Shown here piece by piece: positions 43,872 to 52,774 of a DNA stretch of 64,000 nt. The notes beneath the pieces are model-generated. The model saw only the letters and a program-made list of their open reading frames with translations. It did not search any database and was not told where the DNA came from. A program made the position numbers and the translations under genes. The stretch is from UBA1794 sp050946375 (GTDB lineage: Bacteria; Bacteroidota; Bacteroidia; Bacteroidales; Bacteroidaceae). Every line of letters begins with the position of its first letter. Position 1 is the stretch's first letter. The stretch covers positions 124,001 through 188,000 of the forward strand of contig JBMNUT010000001.1 of the NCBI GenBank assembly GCA_050946375.1. Reading direction: 5' to 3'.

Positions 43872-43940
43872 GCAAAAAGCCTTAGGACTTTTTCCGAAAA
43901 GCAGCAGGACTTTTTCAAAAAAGCCTTGCTGCTTTTTCAT
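43872..43940. repeat. 22-bp-period repeat array after lgt
   Basis: Units CTTTTTCCGAAAAGCAGC, CTTTTTCAAAAAAGCC and CTTTTTC are spaced exactly 22 bp. The arms AAAAGCAGCA and TGCTGCTTTTT can form a hairpin followed by T-runs, so the array may also end lgt transcription. Confidence 0.75.
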
Positions 43941-44074
43941 TTTTTCGCCATACGAAAGCCGCGCAACAGCCGTATCTATTCCTTGAAAGGTATCAATTAG
44001 TTTAGAAAAACGCATATACATTTCCTCGAAAATATAAAAACCGCTAAATATTTAGCTTAAATCAAGATTCTTTT

Positions 44075-44105
44075 TTTCAACTCTCAAATTTCGTTTTTAT
44101 CTTTG
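44075..44105 (+). promoter_or_regulatory. rprX promoter, near-leaderless
   Basis: TTTC at 44075-44078 and TATCTTTG at 44098-44105 are 19 bp apart. The start codon at 44111 begins five bases after the box, so the transcript would have almost no leader. Confidence 0.6.
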
Positions 44106-44110
44106 CTGCC

Positions 44111-45652
44111 ATGAAGAAAAGAACAATATGGATTCTCGGCATCTTGATGAGCCTTTGCTTTCTCGGGCTGCTCTTCCTGCAAGTGAACTACATGGAGGAA
44201 ATAGCCAAGATGCGCAACGAGCAGTTCGACGAATCCGTAAAACGGGCACTTTACCAGGCCTCCCGAAATTTGGAACGGGACGAAACGCTCAAATATCTGG
44301 AGGAAGACCTCGGTTTGCCCAATGACGTGAAGACCGGAAGCAGCACGAAAAACCGGTTTTTCTCCGGCTCTTCGGTCGACATCTCCGAGTTCAGTTCCGA
44401 CTTCAACATAGACCTGATGAACGGGCACTTCCCCCAGTACAGCAACTCATCGTCGCGACTCGGCACGGGGAACTACAACATCTTCTCAAAAGAAAACCGG
44501 CGCCTGCGGGAAAGCCTCAAGGAACGCTACCGCCACCAGCGCGACCTGCTCGACGAAGTCATCATCTCCATCCTCTCGACCGCCTCCAATCACGACCTGC
44601 GCAGCAGAATCAACTTCCGAAACCTCGACAGCTATCTGAAAGCGGAGCTGCTGAACAACGGCATCGACCTGCCCTATCACTTCAAAGTGACTGACCGGAA
44701 CTCAAACGAGATATACCGCTGTCCCGACTACGACGACACGGGCAGCGAAGAATCGTACATGCAAGTCCTCTATCCCAACGACCCGCCTGCACGATTCTGC
44801 TACGTGAAAATACATTTCCCCATGAAGCGGAACTACATAATCCGCTCGCTTCCCTTCATGACGCCGGCACTTATCTTCACCGGCATACTGCTCATACTCT
44901 TCCTCTTCATCATGTTTACCATATTCCGCCAGAAGAAACTGTCGGAAATGAAGAACGACTTCATCAACAACATGACCCACGAGTTCAAAACACCCATATC
45001 TTCCATCTCGTTGGCAGCCCAAATGCTGCAAGACCCCGACGTCGCCAAGTCGCCCAGCATGCTCAAACATGCCACAACCGTCATCAACGACGAGACAAAG
45101 CGCCTGCGCTTTCAGGTAGAGAAGGTGCTCCAGATGTCCATGTTCGAGCGCCGTGCCGCAACGCTCCACATGAAAGAAATAGAAGCCAATGCGCTTATCG
45201 AAAGCGTGGTGCATACTTTCCGGCTTAAGGTAGAGCAATACGGCGGAAGCATCGAGACTCAGACCAACGCGCAGAATGACATTATCTACGTAGACGAAAT
45301 GCATTTCACAAATGTCATCTTCAATCTGCTCGATAACGCCGTGAAATACCGGAAACCCGATACGCCGCTCCATCTGCGCATAGCCACTTTCAACGATTCC
45401 ACACGCCTCCACATCACAATCAGCGACAACGGAATCGGAATAAAGAAGGAAGATTGCAAGAAAATATTCGAGAAATTCTACCGCGTGCATACCGGAAACC
45501 GCCACGACGTGAAAGGCTTCGGGCTGGGACTGGCCTACGTCAAGAAAATGATCGAAGAACTCAAAGGCAATATCCGCGTAGACAGCGAGCTGGGCGAGGG
45601 CACGACTTTCACCATCACCATGCCGCTCCTGACCGAAAGCGGGACGAAATGA
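44111..45652 (+). CDS. rprX: Sensor histidine kinase RprX
   Basis: This 513-residue inner-membrane kinase has transmembrane segments at about 6-24 and 250-272, with a periplasmic sensor region between. The kinase core follows: dimerisation/H-box NNMTHEFKTPISSISLAAQM near 295 (His autophosphorylation site), N-box FNLLDNAVKYRKP near 405, G boxes ISDNGIGIKKEDCKKIFEKF and GFGLGLAYVKKM near 440-480. It pairs with the response regulator 62 bp downstream. RprXY of B. fragilis is known for effects on tetracycline-resistance regulation. Confidence 0.92.
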   Translation: MKKRTIWILGILMSLCFLGLLFLQVNYMEEIAKMRNEQFDESVKRALYQASRNLERDETLKYLEEDLGLPNDVKTGSSTKNRFFSGSSVDISEFSSDFNIDLMNGHFPQYSNSSSRLGTGNYNIFSKENRRLRESLKERYRHQRDLLDEVIISILSTASNHDLRSRINFRNLDSYLKAELLNNGIDLPYHFKVTDRNSNEIYRCPDYDDTGSEESYMQVLYPNDPPARFCYVKIHFPMKRNYIIRSLPFMTPALIFTGILLILFLFIMFTIFRQKKLSEMKNDFINNMTHEFKTPISSISLAAQMLQDPDVAKSPSMLKHATTVINDETKRLRFQVEKVLQMSMFERRAATLHMKEIEANALIESVVHTFRLKVEQYGGSIETQTNAQNDIIYVDEMHFTNVIFNLLDNAVKYRKPDTPLHLRIATFNDSTRLHITISDNGIGIKKEDCKKIFEKFYRVHTGNRHDVKGFGLGLAYVKKMIEELKGNIRVDSELGEGTTFTITMPLLTESGTK

Positions 45653-45714
45653 CCTCCGGCAACAAGGACAAAAAGAAAAAACAGAAATACTAATCCTTTA
45701 AAAGAATAAGAACT

Positions 45715-46416
45715 ATGGAAGAAAAACTGAGAATCCTCCTCTGCGAAGACGACGAAAATTTAGGCATGCTGCTGCGCGAATACCTGCAAGCCAAAGGGTA
45801 TGACGCCGATCTCTGCCCCGACGGGGAACAAGGTTACAAGGCTTTCCTCCGCAACAAGTACGACATGTGCGTATTCGACGTGATGATGCCTATCAAAGAC
45901 GGCTTCACACTGGCACAGGAAGTACGCTCCGCCAACTCCGAAATCCCCATCATTTTCCTCACGGCCAAGACGCTGAAGGAAGATATACTGGAAGGTTTCA
46001 AAATCGGTGCCGACGACTACATCACCAAGCCCTTCAGCATGGAAGAGCTGACCCTGCGCATCGAGGCCATACTGCGCCGCGTACGCGGAAAGAAGACCAA
46101 GGAACGCACCGTGTACCACATCGGCAAATTCACCTTCGACACGCAGAAGCAAATCCTCTCCTGCGACGGCGTACCCACCAAGCTCACCACCAAGGAGAGC
46201 GAACTCCTCTCCCTCCTCTGCGCACATGCCAACGAAATCCTGCAGCGCGACTTTGCTTTGAAAACTATCTGGATAGACGACAACTATTTCAATGCAAGGA
46301 GCATGGACGTGTACATTACCAAATTGAGAAAACACCTGAAGCCCGATCCCTCAATCGAGATTATCAACATCCACGGCAAAGGGTACAAACTCATCGCGCC
46401 CGACCCGGCAGAGTAA
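45715..46416 (+). CDS. rprY: OmpR-type response regulator RprY
   Basis: This 233-residue protein has a receiver domain (residues 1-125; acidic pocket EDDEN, phosphoryl-accepting Asp in YDMCVFDVMMPIKDG near 56, Lys in ITKPFS) and a C-terminal winged helix of the OmpR/PhoB class (TTKESELLSLLCAHANEILQ and MDVYITKLRKHLKPDPSIEI). It is the partner of RprX. A strong terminator follows. Confidence 0.94.
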   Translation: MEEKLRILLCEDDENLGMLLREYLQAKGYDADLCPDGEQGYKAFLRNKYDMCVFDVMMPIKDGFTLAQEVRSANSEIPIIFLTAKTLKEDILEGFKIGADDYITKPFSMEELTLRIEAILRRVRGKKTKERTVYHIGKFTFDTQKQILSCDGVPTKLTTKESELLSLLCAHANEILQRDFALKTIWIDDNYFNARSMDVYITKLRKHLKPDPSIEIINIHGKGYKLIAPDPAE

Positions 46417-46438
46417 CCGAACCGGCAAGCATCGGACC

Positions 46439-46480
46439 AAAAAGTGGCGGCACTTTCTTCGAGAAGTGCCGCCACTTTTT
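46439..46480. terminator. Bidirectional terminator built on a 22-bp-type palindrome
   Basis: AAAAAGTGGCGGCACTT (46439-46455) pairs with AAGTGCCGCCACTTTTT (46464-46480) over 17 bp. It serves the convergent rprY and dnaG genes. The arms have the same AGTGCCGCCACTTTTT sequence as the dispersed 22-bp repeat units. Confidence 0.85.
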
Positions 46481-46570
46481 TATAAAACACCCGCAACAAA
46501 CGGCTCACTCCTGCGGGACTCCTGCCTCAAACGCCCTATGACCCTCCGGCTCCGCCTGCCGGCAAAAGGT

Positions 46571-48748
46571 TCAGACCGACTTGCCGCCGCCCCGGAGTAC
46601 CACCCGGTCGCCCAAACGGCGCTCCATGCAATTACGTATGTCCTGCAACTCCTTGATGCGCTGCAGGGTTGTTTTCAGTTCTTCGCCTGCTCCGGAGTCC
46701 ATGCCCCGCAGCGAACGGATCAGCCCGTTCAGCTCGTCGGCAATCAAAGCGTTCTTGTAATCCATCACCAGCCGTGGGGCAAGTTCGAAAAGGCGCTCCG
46801 ATTCGTCCACGCCCTCCACCCCGCTTTCCGTATAAAGGCGGCTCAGGACGTTGCGGTCCGTAGCCAAATCGACGGCCAATGCACTGATTTCCGGGTCGGG
46901 ATGCTGTATGAAGTAACGCTCGCTGCTAAAGTTCAGGTCGCCCATGTGCTCCAAAAGTTCGGAAAGCATGCGCAGATGCAGCGGCACCTGCAGCGGCATG
47001 GCGTCTTCCTCGAGGCTGTCGTGTACAAACTCGGCCACCGTCACCGGCACTGCCGCCGAACCGTCGTCCGGTTCATCCTCGTACAAGACCCGCTCGCCGT
47101 AGCGCACCAGCAGCCTCATCAGCAACATTTCCTGCTCTTCGCCCGCACGCTTGCGCTCCAGCATGCGCTGCACTCCGGAATCGGCCGGGGGCAAAACGGG
47201 CGCCTGCTCCTCGCCTTCGGGGAAAGGCGCAGGCACATCGCCGGGAATCACACTCGCTTCTTCCGCCGGAGCGGGCATGGGGGCCGGCGCCGGCGGCATG
47301 CCTTCCGGAGCCTCGGCGCGGGGTGCCTCGTCGCTTCCCGCAGGGGGTACGGGAGCATGCGCAGGCGTCGCGTGAGCAGTCGTGCGGCGGTATTCCTCCT
47401 GGCGGCGGCGCACTTCTTCCTGACGCGCCAGCTCCTTCTTGTGCGCGGCAATGGCACGGTTCACTTCCTGAAGCAGCAAACTTTCTTCGACTGACATGAG
47501 TTGGCTGCATTCGCGCACATAAACCGAGCGGACAATGCCTTCGGGAATGACCGAGATGCTGCGCACTATGTTTTTTATCAGCTCCGCCCGCTGCAAAGGG
47601 TCGTTTCCGGCCTCGTCCAGAAGCAAGGCAGTTTTAAAACGGATAAAGTCTGTTTCGTGATTGCGAATGTATTCTTGAAATTCAGCCGCCGTATGCTTGC
47701 GAGAGAAGGAGTCCGGATCGTCACCGTCGGGCAACAATAATACTTTCACATTCATCCCTTCCTCCAAAAGCATGTCGATTCCGCGCAAAGAGGCCTTGAT
47801 TCCGGCAGCATCGCCGTCGTAAATTACAGTAATGTTGGGGGTTATGCGATGAATCATGCGTATTTGCCCCAAAGTAAGGGAAGTTCCGGAGGAAGCCACT
47901 ACATTCTCTACTCCGGACTGGTGCATGGAAATCACATCGGTGTAGCCCTCTACCAGAAAACACTTGTCCTCACGACGGATGGCGTTGCGCCCCAAGTAGA
48001 TTCCATACAGCTCGTTGCTCTTACTGTATATCTCCGATTCGGGAGAGTTGACGTACTTTGCCTTCTTTTTGTCTGTCTTCAGGATTCTTCCGCCGAAGGC
48101 TACGACTTTTCCGGCAAGGGAATGGACGGGAAAGATGACTCTTCCGTGAAAGCGGTCTGCAAGAGAGTGGTCGTCGCGCTCGTAGCACAGCCCGGTCTTC
48201 AGCAGGTATTCGCGCTTATAGCCTTTGGAAATCATTTCCTGCGCCAGGCTTGCGTCGCGGCCCTCCGGACAAAAGCCGAGCTGGAACTTGCGTATTATGT
48301 CGTCGCGGAAGCCCCTTTCGCGGAAATAGGCCATTCCGAGGGTCTGACCCTGGGGGTGATGGAAGAGCGTGCGGCAGAAGAAATCGCGGGCGTAGTCGTT
48401 GACTACGTACAAACTCTCGCGCAAACTGGAGGCTTGGCGCTCTTCGTCGGTCAAATCACGGTCGACAACTTCGATTCCATACTTCTGTCCCAGCCGTTTG
48501 AGGGCCTCGACATAAGTAATTCCCTGCAGCTCCATGAGAAAATGAACCACGTTTCCGCCCTTTCCGCAGCTGAAACACTTGCAGAACTGCTTGGAAGGCG
48601 AGACAGAGAAGGAGGGAGTTTTTTCATTGTGGAAAGGGCACAGCCCGACATAGTTGACGCCGCGCTTGCGAAGCGTCACAAAGTCGGAGACAACCTCCAC
48701 AATGTTGGCCGTATTGAGGATGCGGTCGACGACAGAGCGGTCTATCAT
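46571..48748 (-). CDS. dnaG: DNA primase
   Basis: This 725-residue primase has the N-terminal zinc-binding domain (CPFHNEKTPSFSVSPSKQFC and KCFSCGKGG near 38-66), the RNA-polymerase core with TOPRIM signature FLVEGYTDVISMHQSGVENV near 255 and VIYDGDAAGIKASLRG near 305, and a C-terminal DnaB-binding helical domain. Between core and C-terminus (about 440-545) is a long Pro/Ala/Glu-rich linker (APVPPAGSDEAPRAEAPEG) not found in E. coli DnaG. It makes RNA primers at replication forks. Confidence 0.96.
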   Translation of the reverse strand: MIDRSVVDRILNTANIVEVVSDFVTLRKRGVNYVGLCPFHNEKTPSFSVSPSKQFCKCFSCGKGGNVVHFLMELQGITYVEALKRLGQKYGIEVVDRDLTDEERQASSLRESLYVVNDYARDFFCRTLFHHPQGQTLGMAYFRERGFRDDIIRKFQLGFCPEGRDASLAQEMISKGYKREYLLKTGLCYERDDHSLADRFHGRVIFPVHSLAGKVVAFGGRILKTDKKKAKYVNSPESEIYSKSNELYGIYLGRNAIRREDKCFLVEGYTDVISMHQSGVENVVASSGTSLTLGQIRMIHRITPNITVIYDGDAAGIKASLRGIDMLLEEGMNVKVLLLPDGDDPDSFSRKHTAAEFQEYIRNHETDFIRFKTALLLDEAGNDPLQRAELIKNIVRSISVIPEGIVRSVYVRECSQLMSVEESLLLQEVNRAIAAHKKELARQEEVRRRQEEYRRTTAHATPAHAPVPPAGSDEAPRAEAPEGMPPAPAPMPAPAEEASVIPGDVPAPFPEGEEQAPVLPPADSGVQRMLERKRAGEEQEMLLMRLLVRYGERVLYEDEPDDGSAAVPVTVAEFVHDSLEEDAMPLQVPLHLRMLSELLEHMGDLNFSSERYFIQHPDPEISALAVDLATDRNVLSRLYTESGVEGVDESERLFELAPRLVMDYKNALIADELNGLIRSLRGMDSGAGEELKTTLQRIKELQDIRNCMERRLGDRVVLRGGGKSV

Positions 48749-48774
48749 TTCGGTTTTTTCCTTTCGTTATTAGT

Positions 48775-48842
48775 GAAAAAAGCGGCAAGGGTTTCCCGCA
48801 AAAGCGCTGCGACTTTTCCCGAAAAGTGCCGCCCCTTTTCCG
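48775..48842. repeat. 22-bp-period repeat array between miaB and dnaG
   Basis: Units GTTTCCCGCAAAAGCGCTGC, CTTTTCCCGAAAAGTGCC and CTTTTCCGG have an exact 22-bp period. The array ends three bases before the miaB stop codon, filling nearly the whole gap between the two genes. Confidence 0.8.
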
Positions 48843-48844
48843 GC

Positions 48845-50179
48845 TTAGTCCAGCAACTTCCCCACCAAAGTGGCCGAGGAAGCGTCGGTAACCTGCACGC
48901 GCACGAAATCGCCGATGCGGCAGTTTCCGCGCGGGAATACGACCACCCGGTTCTGTTCGGTGCGGCCGTAGAGCTGTTCGCGGGAGCGCTTCGAGACGCC
49001 CTCCGCCAGTACTTCAAACTCGCGCCCTATGCAACGGCGGTTGCTCTCGAGGGAAAGCTGGTTTTGCAGCTCGATTATCTCCGTCAGGCGGCGGGTTTTG
49101 ACCGATTCCGGCACGTCATCGGCCAGATGCTTGGCCGCATACGTCCCGGAGCGCTCGGAGTATTTGAACATGAAGGCCGAGTCGTAGGCACACTCCCTCA
49201 TCAATTCCAGCGAGAGGCGGTGGTCTTCTTCCGTCTCGCCGCAGAAACCGCAGAAAATGTCGGTACTCAGCCCGCAATCAGGCACGATACGGCGAATGGC
49301 CGCCACTCGTTCCAGATACCACTCCCGCGTGTATTTGCGGTTCATGCGCCGCAGCACGTCGTTGCTGCCGCTCTGCACGGGGAGATGGATGTGGCGGCAG
49401 ACGTTCGGCTCCTCGGCAATTACGAAAAGCGTCTCGTCGCTCATGTCCTTCGGGTGGGAAGTGGTGAAACGCACGCGCATCCCTTCCGCCTCGCGGGCTA
49501 CGCGCCGCAGCAGGCGCGGGAAGGTAACGGGCTCTTCGCCCGGCACTTCGTAGCAATAGGAATTGACATTCTGCCCCAAAAGGGTCACTTCCTTATAACC
49601 GCGGCTGCGCAAGTCGCGCACTTCGCGCAGGATGCTCTCCACATCGCGGCTGCGCTCGCGGCCACGCGTATAGGGTACGATGCAATAGGTGCAGAAGTTG
49701 TTGCAACCGCGCATAATGGACACGAAGCCGGATACGCGGTTTCCGCACACGCGCGCCGGCACTACGTCGCGATACGTCTCCGTCGTGCTCAGCTCCACGT
49801 TGATGGCTTTCTCGCCCGCCTCGGCGGAGGCAAACAGCTCCGGCAGCGAAAGATAGGCATCAGGCCCCGCCACCAGGTCGGCATGCCAGCGCTCGATGAG
49901 CTCTTCCTTTATGTGCTCGGCCATGCAGCCCACCACTCCTATCAGGAAGGGGCGCGCCCGGTTCTTTCTCTGCCCGTGGAGTGCCTCCAGACGGTTGTAG
50001 ATTTTCTGCTCGGCATTCTCGCGAACGGAGCACGTGTTGAGCAACACGGCGTCCGCCTCGGCAAGGTTTTCCGTCGTTTCGTAGCCTGCCATCTGCATAA
50101 CGCGGGCGATTACTTCGCTATCCGCCACGTTCATTTGGCAACCGTAGGTTTCAATATAAAGTTTCTTTGCGTCTTCCAT
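48845..50179 (-). CDS. miaB: tRNA-2-methylthio-N6-isopentenyladenosine synthase
   Basis: From Met 50179 the enzyme is 444 residues; the longer frame would run past the -7 box. The N-terminal UPF0004 domain starts KKLYIETYGCQMNVADSEVI, with further Cys in LNTCSVRENAEQK and GVVGCMAEH. The radical SAM cluster is in GCNNFCTYCIVPYTRGRERS near 150. A C-terminal TRAM domain ends the protein. MiaB adds the methylthio group at A37 of tRNAs reading UNN codons. Confidence 0.95.
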   Translation of the reverse strand: MEDAKKLYIETYGCQMNVADSEVIARVMQMAGYETTENLAEADAVLLNTCSVRENAEQKIYNRLEALHGQRKNRARPFLIGVVGCMAEHIKEELIERWHADLVAGPDAYLSLPELFASAEAGEKAINVELSTTETYRDVVPARVCGNRVSGFVSIMRGCNNFCTYCIVPYTRGRERSRDVESILREVRDLRSRGYKEVTLLGQNVNSYCYEVPGEEPVTFPRLLRRVAREAEGMRVRFTTSHPKDMSDETLFVIAEEPNVCRHIHLPVQSGSNDVLRRMNRKYTREWYLERVAAIRRIVPDCGLSTDIFCGFCGETEEDHRLSLELMRECAYDSAFMFKYSERSGTYAAKHLADDVPESVKTRRLTEIIELQNQLSLESNRRCIGREFEVLAEGVSKRSREQLYGRTEQNRVVVFPRGNCRIGDFVRVQVTDASSATLVGKLLD

Positions 50180-50227
50180 TCCTCGTGATGCCTGCAAGAA
50201 GCGGTTTACAATGCAGGCAAGCGGGCG

Positions 50228-50235
50228 CAAAGATA
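50228..50235 (-). promoter_or_regulatory. -7 box for miaB
   Basis: CAAAGATA reads TATCTTTG on the minus strand, 49 bases before the start codon. Confidence 0.5.
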
Positions 50236-50255
50236 CGAAAAAAGGAGAAATACAC

Positions 50256-50286
50256 TTTGGCCTTTTCGCGAAACTCCCTACCTTTG
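50256..50286 (+). promoter_or_regulatory. Promoter of the 50330 gene
   Basis: TTTG at 50256-50259 and TACCTTTG at 50279-50286 are separated by 19 bp, a full consensus promoter. The start codon follows after 43 bases. Confidence 0.75.
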
Positions 50287-50329
50287 AAGCCTGAACCCAC
50301 CTTATTTTTATAGAAACACCTGTAAGAAG

Positions 50330-50770
50330 ATGGAAGAATTACTGCCGATCCTCATCATTGCCGTAGCCCTTATTCTCCGTTCGCGCAAGGCAAACAAAGA
50401 AACGGAAGAGAGCGAAATCCCCCCGATACCTCCCTTTTCCAGGACGCCCATGCCGGAGAAACCGCTCGAAGCGCCTGCCCCGCGGAACATAGCCCCGCAG
50501 GAACGCGCCGAAAGCCGCAGCACGGCTCCAAAAAGGCGAGGCACTTCTGCCGAAAAGCCCCGCAACTTTGCAGAAAAAGATGCGGCACTTTCGCCCGATT
50601 CCCCCGCCACTTCCGTCCGCCCGAGGCAGCAGGCCGCGCGCCCCAAGCCGCAAGTTGCGCCCAGAAAGCAGCAGGAACAGCCCGAAAGCCCCGAGTCCAT
50701 CTCCCTCTCCACGCCGGAGGAAGCACGAAAGGCTTTCCTCTATTCCGAAATCTTCCAACGGAAATACTGA
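50330..50770 (+). CDS. Small membrane-anchored, low-complexity protein of unknown function
   Basis: This 146-residue protein has an N-terminal transmembrane segment (LLPILIIAVALILR) followed by a Pro/Arg/Glu-rich cytoplasmic region. The last 20 residues (PEEARKAFLYSEIFQRKY) look conserved and match the tail of small Bacteroidales proteins annotated only as hypothetical. Residues about 67-89 are encoded by a 22-bp repeat array (50529-50596). A strong promoter and a Bacteroidales-like tail indicate a real gene. It precedes the CoA-transferase by 59 bp. Confidence 0.65.
   Translation: MEELLPILIIAVALILRSRKANKETEESEIPPIPPFSRTPMPEKPLEAPAPRNIAPQERAESRSTAPKRRGTSAEKPRNFAEKDAALSPDSPATSVRPRQQAARPKPQVAPRKQQEQPESPESISLSTPEEARKAFLYSEIFQRKY
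50529..50596. repeat. 22-bp-period repeat array inside the 50330 gene
   Basis: Units CTTCTGCCGAAAAGCCCC, CTTTGCAGAAAAAGATGC and CTTTCGCCCG are exactly 22 bp apart and are read through in frame as GTSAEKPRNFAEKDAALSPD. Confidence 0.75.
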
Positions 50771-50829
50771 AACCCCTACCGGTTTCAGCCTCTAAACACC
50801 CATTCTGTCAAACAAAACCCTACTACACA

Positions 50830-52329
50830 ATGTCCTATACTTACTTAACTCCTGAAGAAGCGGCAGCACGCATCAAAGACGGATACACCATAGGCCTGAG
50901 CGGATTCACCCCCGCCGGCACACCGAAGGCCGTCACTCTGGCGCTGGCCGCCCAGGCCGAGCGAGAACATCAGGCCGGAAAACCGTTTAAAATCAACCTC
51001 CTCACGGGCGCTTCCACCGGACAATCGGCCGACGGCGCCCTGGCTTTGGCCCACGCCCTGCGCTTCCGTGCGCCATACACTACCAACCCCGACTACCGCG
51101 CGGCCGTGAATAACGGAGAAATCGAGTATAAAGACATACATCTCTCCGAGATGGCGCAGGAAGTACGCTACGGTTTCCTCGGACACGTCAATACCGCCAT
51201 CATAGAGGCCTGCGAGATTACGCCCGACGGCAAGGTCTATCTGACAGCCGCGGGGGGCATCGCGCCCACTTTATGCCGCCTGGCCGACGAAATAATCATT
51301 GAATTGAACGCTTTCCACAGCCCAAATTCCATCGGCCTACACGATGTCTACGAACCGCTCGACCCCCCTTACCGGAAAGAGCTGGCCATCTACAAGCCTT
51401 CCGACCGCATCGGCAAGACATACGTGCAAGTCGATCCGAAAAAGATAGCCGGAATCGTGCAAACCAACCTGCCCGACGAGGCACGGGCCTTCAGCAATCC
51501 CGACCCGGTGACGGACCAAATCGGACAAAACGTGGCGGATTTCCTCGTAAGCGAGATGAAATGCGGCAGAATCCCCGCCCATTCTTTCCTTCCGCTGCAG
51601 AGCGGCGTGGGAAACATTGCCAACGCCGTGCTGGGAGCGCTGGGCCGAAATCAGGAAGTGCCGCCCTTTGAGATGTTTACGGAGGTGATTCAGGATTCTG
51701 TCATAGCACTTATGCGCGAAGGACGCGTCAAGTTTGGCAGCACCTGCGCACTGACTGTCACCAACGACTGCCTCCGCGGCATCTACGACGACATGGATTT
51801 CTTCCGCGACAAGCTGGTTCTGCGCCCGAGCGAGATATCAAACAGCCCGGAGCTGATACGCCGTTTGGGAGTTATCTCCATCAATACGGCCATCGAGGCG
51901 GACCTCTACGGAAATATCAACTCCACGCACATCGGCGGAACTAAGATGATGAACGGAATAGGCGGTTCGGCCGACTTCACGCGCAATGCCTATTTCTCCA
52001 TCTTCACCTGCCCCTCCGTAGCCAAGCAGGGCAAGATCAGTGCCATCGTGCCGATGGTTTCGCACGTAGACAGCAGCGAACACTCGGTCGACATCCTCGT
52101 CACCGAGCAAGGCGTGGCCGACCTGCGCGGCAAAAGCCCCCGGCAGCGCGCCCAGCTCATCATAGAGAACTGCGCACATCCCGAGTATCGCCCGCTGCTG
52201 CGCGAATATCTTTCGATGGCCGGCGCCAAGCGTCAAACGCCGCACGCCATAGCCGCCGCCCTCGGCATGCACGTCACGCTGGAAAAGAAGGGCGACATGC
52301 ACCTCACCGACTGGAGCGAATTCCTCTAA
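50830..52329 (+). CDS. Acetyl-CoA hydrolase/succinate CoA-transferase family
   Basis: This 499-residue class I CoA-transferase has the family start YTIGLSGFTPAGTPKAVTLA, the glutamate-bearing FEMFTEVIQDSVIALM near residue 280, and the C-terminal GIGGSADFTRNAYFSIFTCP and HSVDILVTEQGVADLRGKSP blocks near 378 and 420. It probably moves CoA between succinyl- or propionyl-CoA and acetate in the fermentative succinate-propionate pathway. Direction and substrates cannot be fixed from sequence. Confidence 0.9.
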   Translation: MSYTYLTPEEAAARIKDGYTIGLSGFTPAGTPKAVTLALAAQAEREHQAGKPFKINLLTGASTGQSADGALALAHALRFRAPYTTNPDYRAAVNNGEIEYKDIHLSEMAQEVRYGFLGHVNTAIIEACEITPDGKVYLTAAGGIAPTLCRLADEIIIELNAFHSPNSIGLHDVYEPLDPPYRKELAIYKPSDRIGKTYVQVDPKKIAGIVQTNLPDEARAFSNPDPVTDQIGQNVADFLVSEMKCGRIPAHSFLPLQSGVGNIANAVLGALGRNQEVPPFEMFTEVIQDSVIALMREGRVKFGSTCALTVTNDCLRGIYDDMDFFRDKLVLRPSEISNSPELIRRLGVISINTAIEADLYGNINSTHIGGTKMMNGIGGSADFTRNAYFSIFTCPSVAKQGKISAIVPMVSHVDSSEHSVDILVTEQGVADLRGKSPRQRAQLIIENCAHPEYRPLLREYLSMAGAKRQTPHAIAAALGMHVTLEKKGDMHLTDWSEFL

Positions 52330-52659
52330 ACCCCGTCTCCTCCCGCGGAAGCCATGCGCTTCCCGCCTCATACCTCCCCGCCGCGTCCGCCGGTTTCGCC
52401 CGGCACAGACCGCACGGTGGGGAGGATTTTTTTGCCCACGGCGGCAGGCCTCCTCATCCGCAGCGGCGGAAGAAAAGACGGAAGCCAACGGCACATGCGA
52501 CAAAAACACACGGGACTTTTCCCGAAAAGGGCCAGTAGTTTTTCCCAAAACAGGCAGCACTTTTCTCCGAAAGCGGCGGCACTTCCCGATGCGACCGTCG
52601 GCAGAAACAGCCGTTTCTGCCGCTCGAAAACCGGAAAAGGGGCGGCGAAATCGTTAAGA
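52330..52659. other. Gene-free region before blaI, with repeat array
   Basis: I see no supported gene. The stretch is GC-rich, contains a T-run at 52429-52434 without a good stem, and the 22-bp-period array at 52502-52586. Confidence 0.4.
52502..52586. repeat. 22-bp-period repeat array, three full units
   Basis: Units CTTTTCCCGAAAAGGGCC, GTTTTTCCCAAAACAGGC, CTTTTCTCCGAAAGCGGC and CTTCCCG follow one another at exactly 22 bp. It is one of the longest arrays in the window. Confidence 0.8.
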
Positions 52660-52660
52660 T

Positions 52661-52724
52661 CTATAAATATAGTAAGCAAAACCTGTGGTAGTTTTTGTTT
52701 ATTACTACAAACATAGTAGATTTG
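52661..52724 (+). promoter_or_regulatory. blaI promoter with BlaI-type operators
   Basis: TTTG at 52694-52697 and TAGATTTG at 52717-52724 are 19 bp apart. The dyad TACTA-N6-TAGTA (52703-52718), the classic BlaI/MecI half-site form, overlaps the start of the -7 box. A second palindrome, CTATAAATATAG, lies at 52661-52672. This fits autorepression by BlaI. Confidence 0.75.
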
Positions 52725-52774
52725 CCCCTGTGAATTTTCAACCAATCAATATCACCTTTTAAACTCATTTGCCC

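Noticed and set aside
47849..50188. 779-residue plus-strand open frame
   Set aside because: It is antisense to both dnaG and miaB, which have clear motifs; it stays open because of GC-rich codon use and because the 22-bp array between them has no stop in any frame.
52502..52586. 22-bp arrays as short CRISPR arrays
   Set aside because: There are no spacers, the units are contiguous and diverged, and they occur in genes as well.
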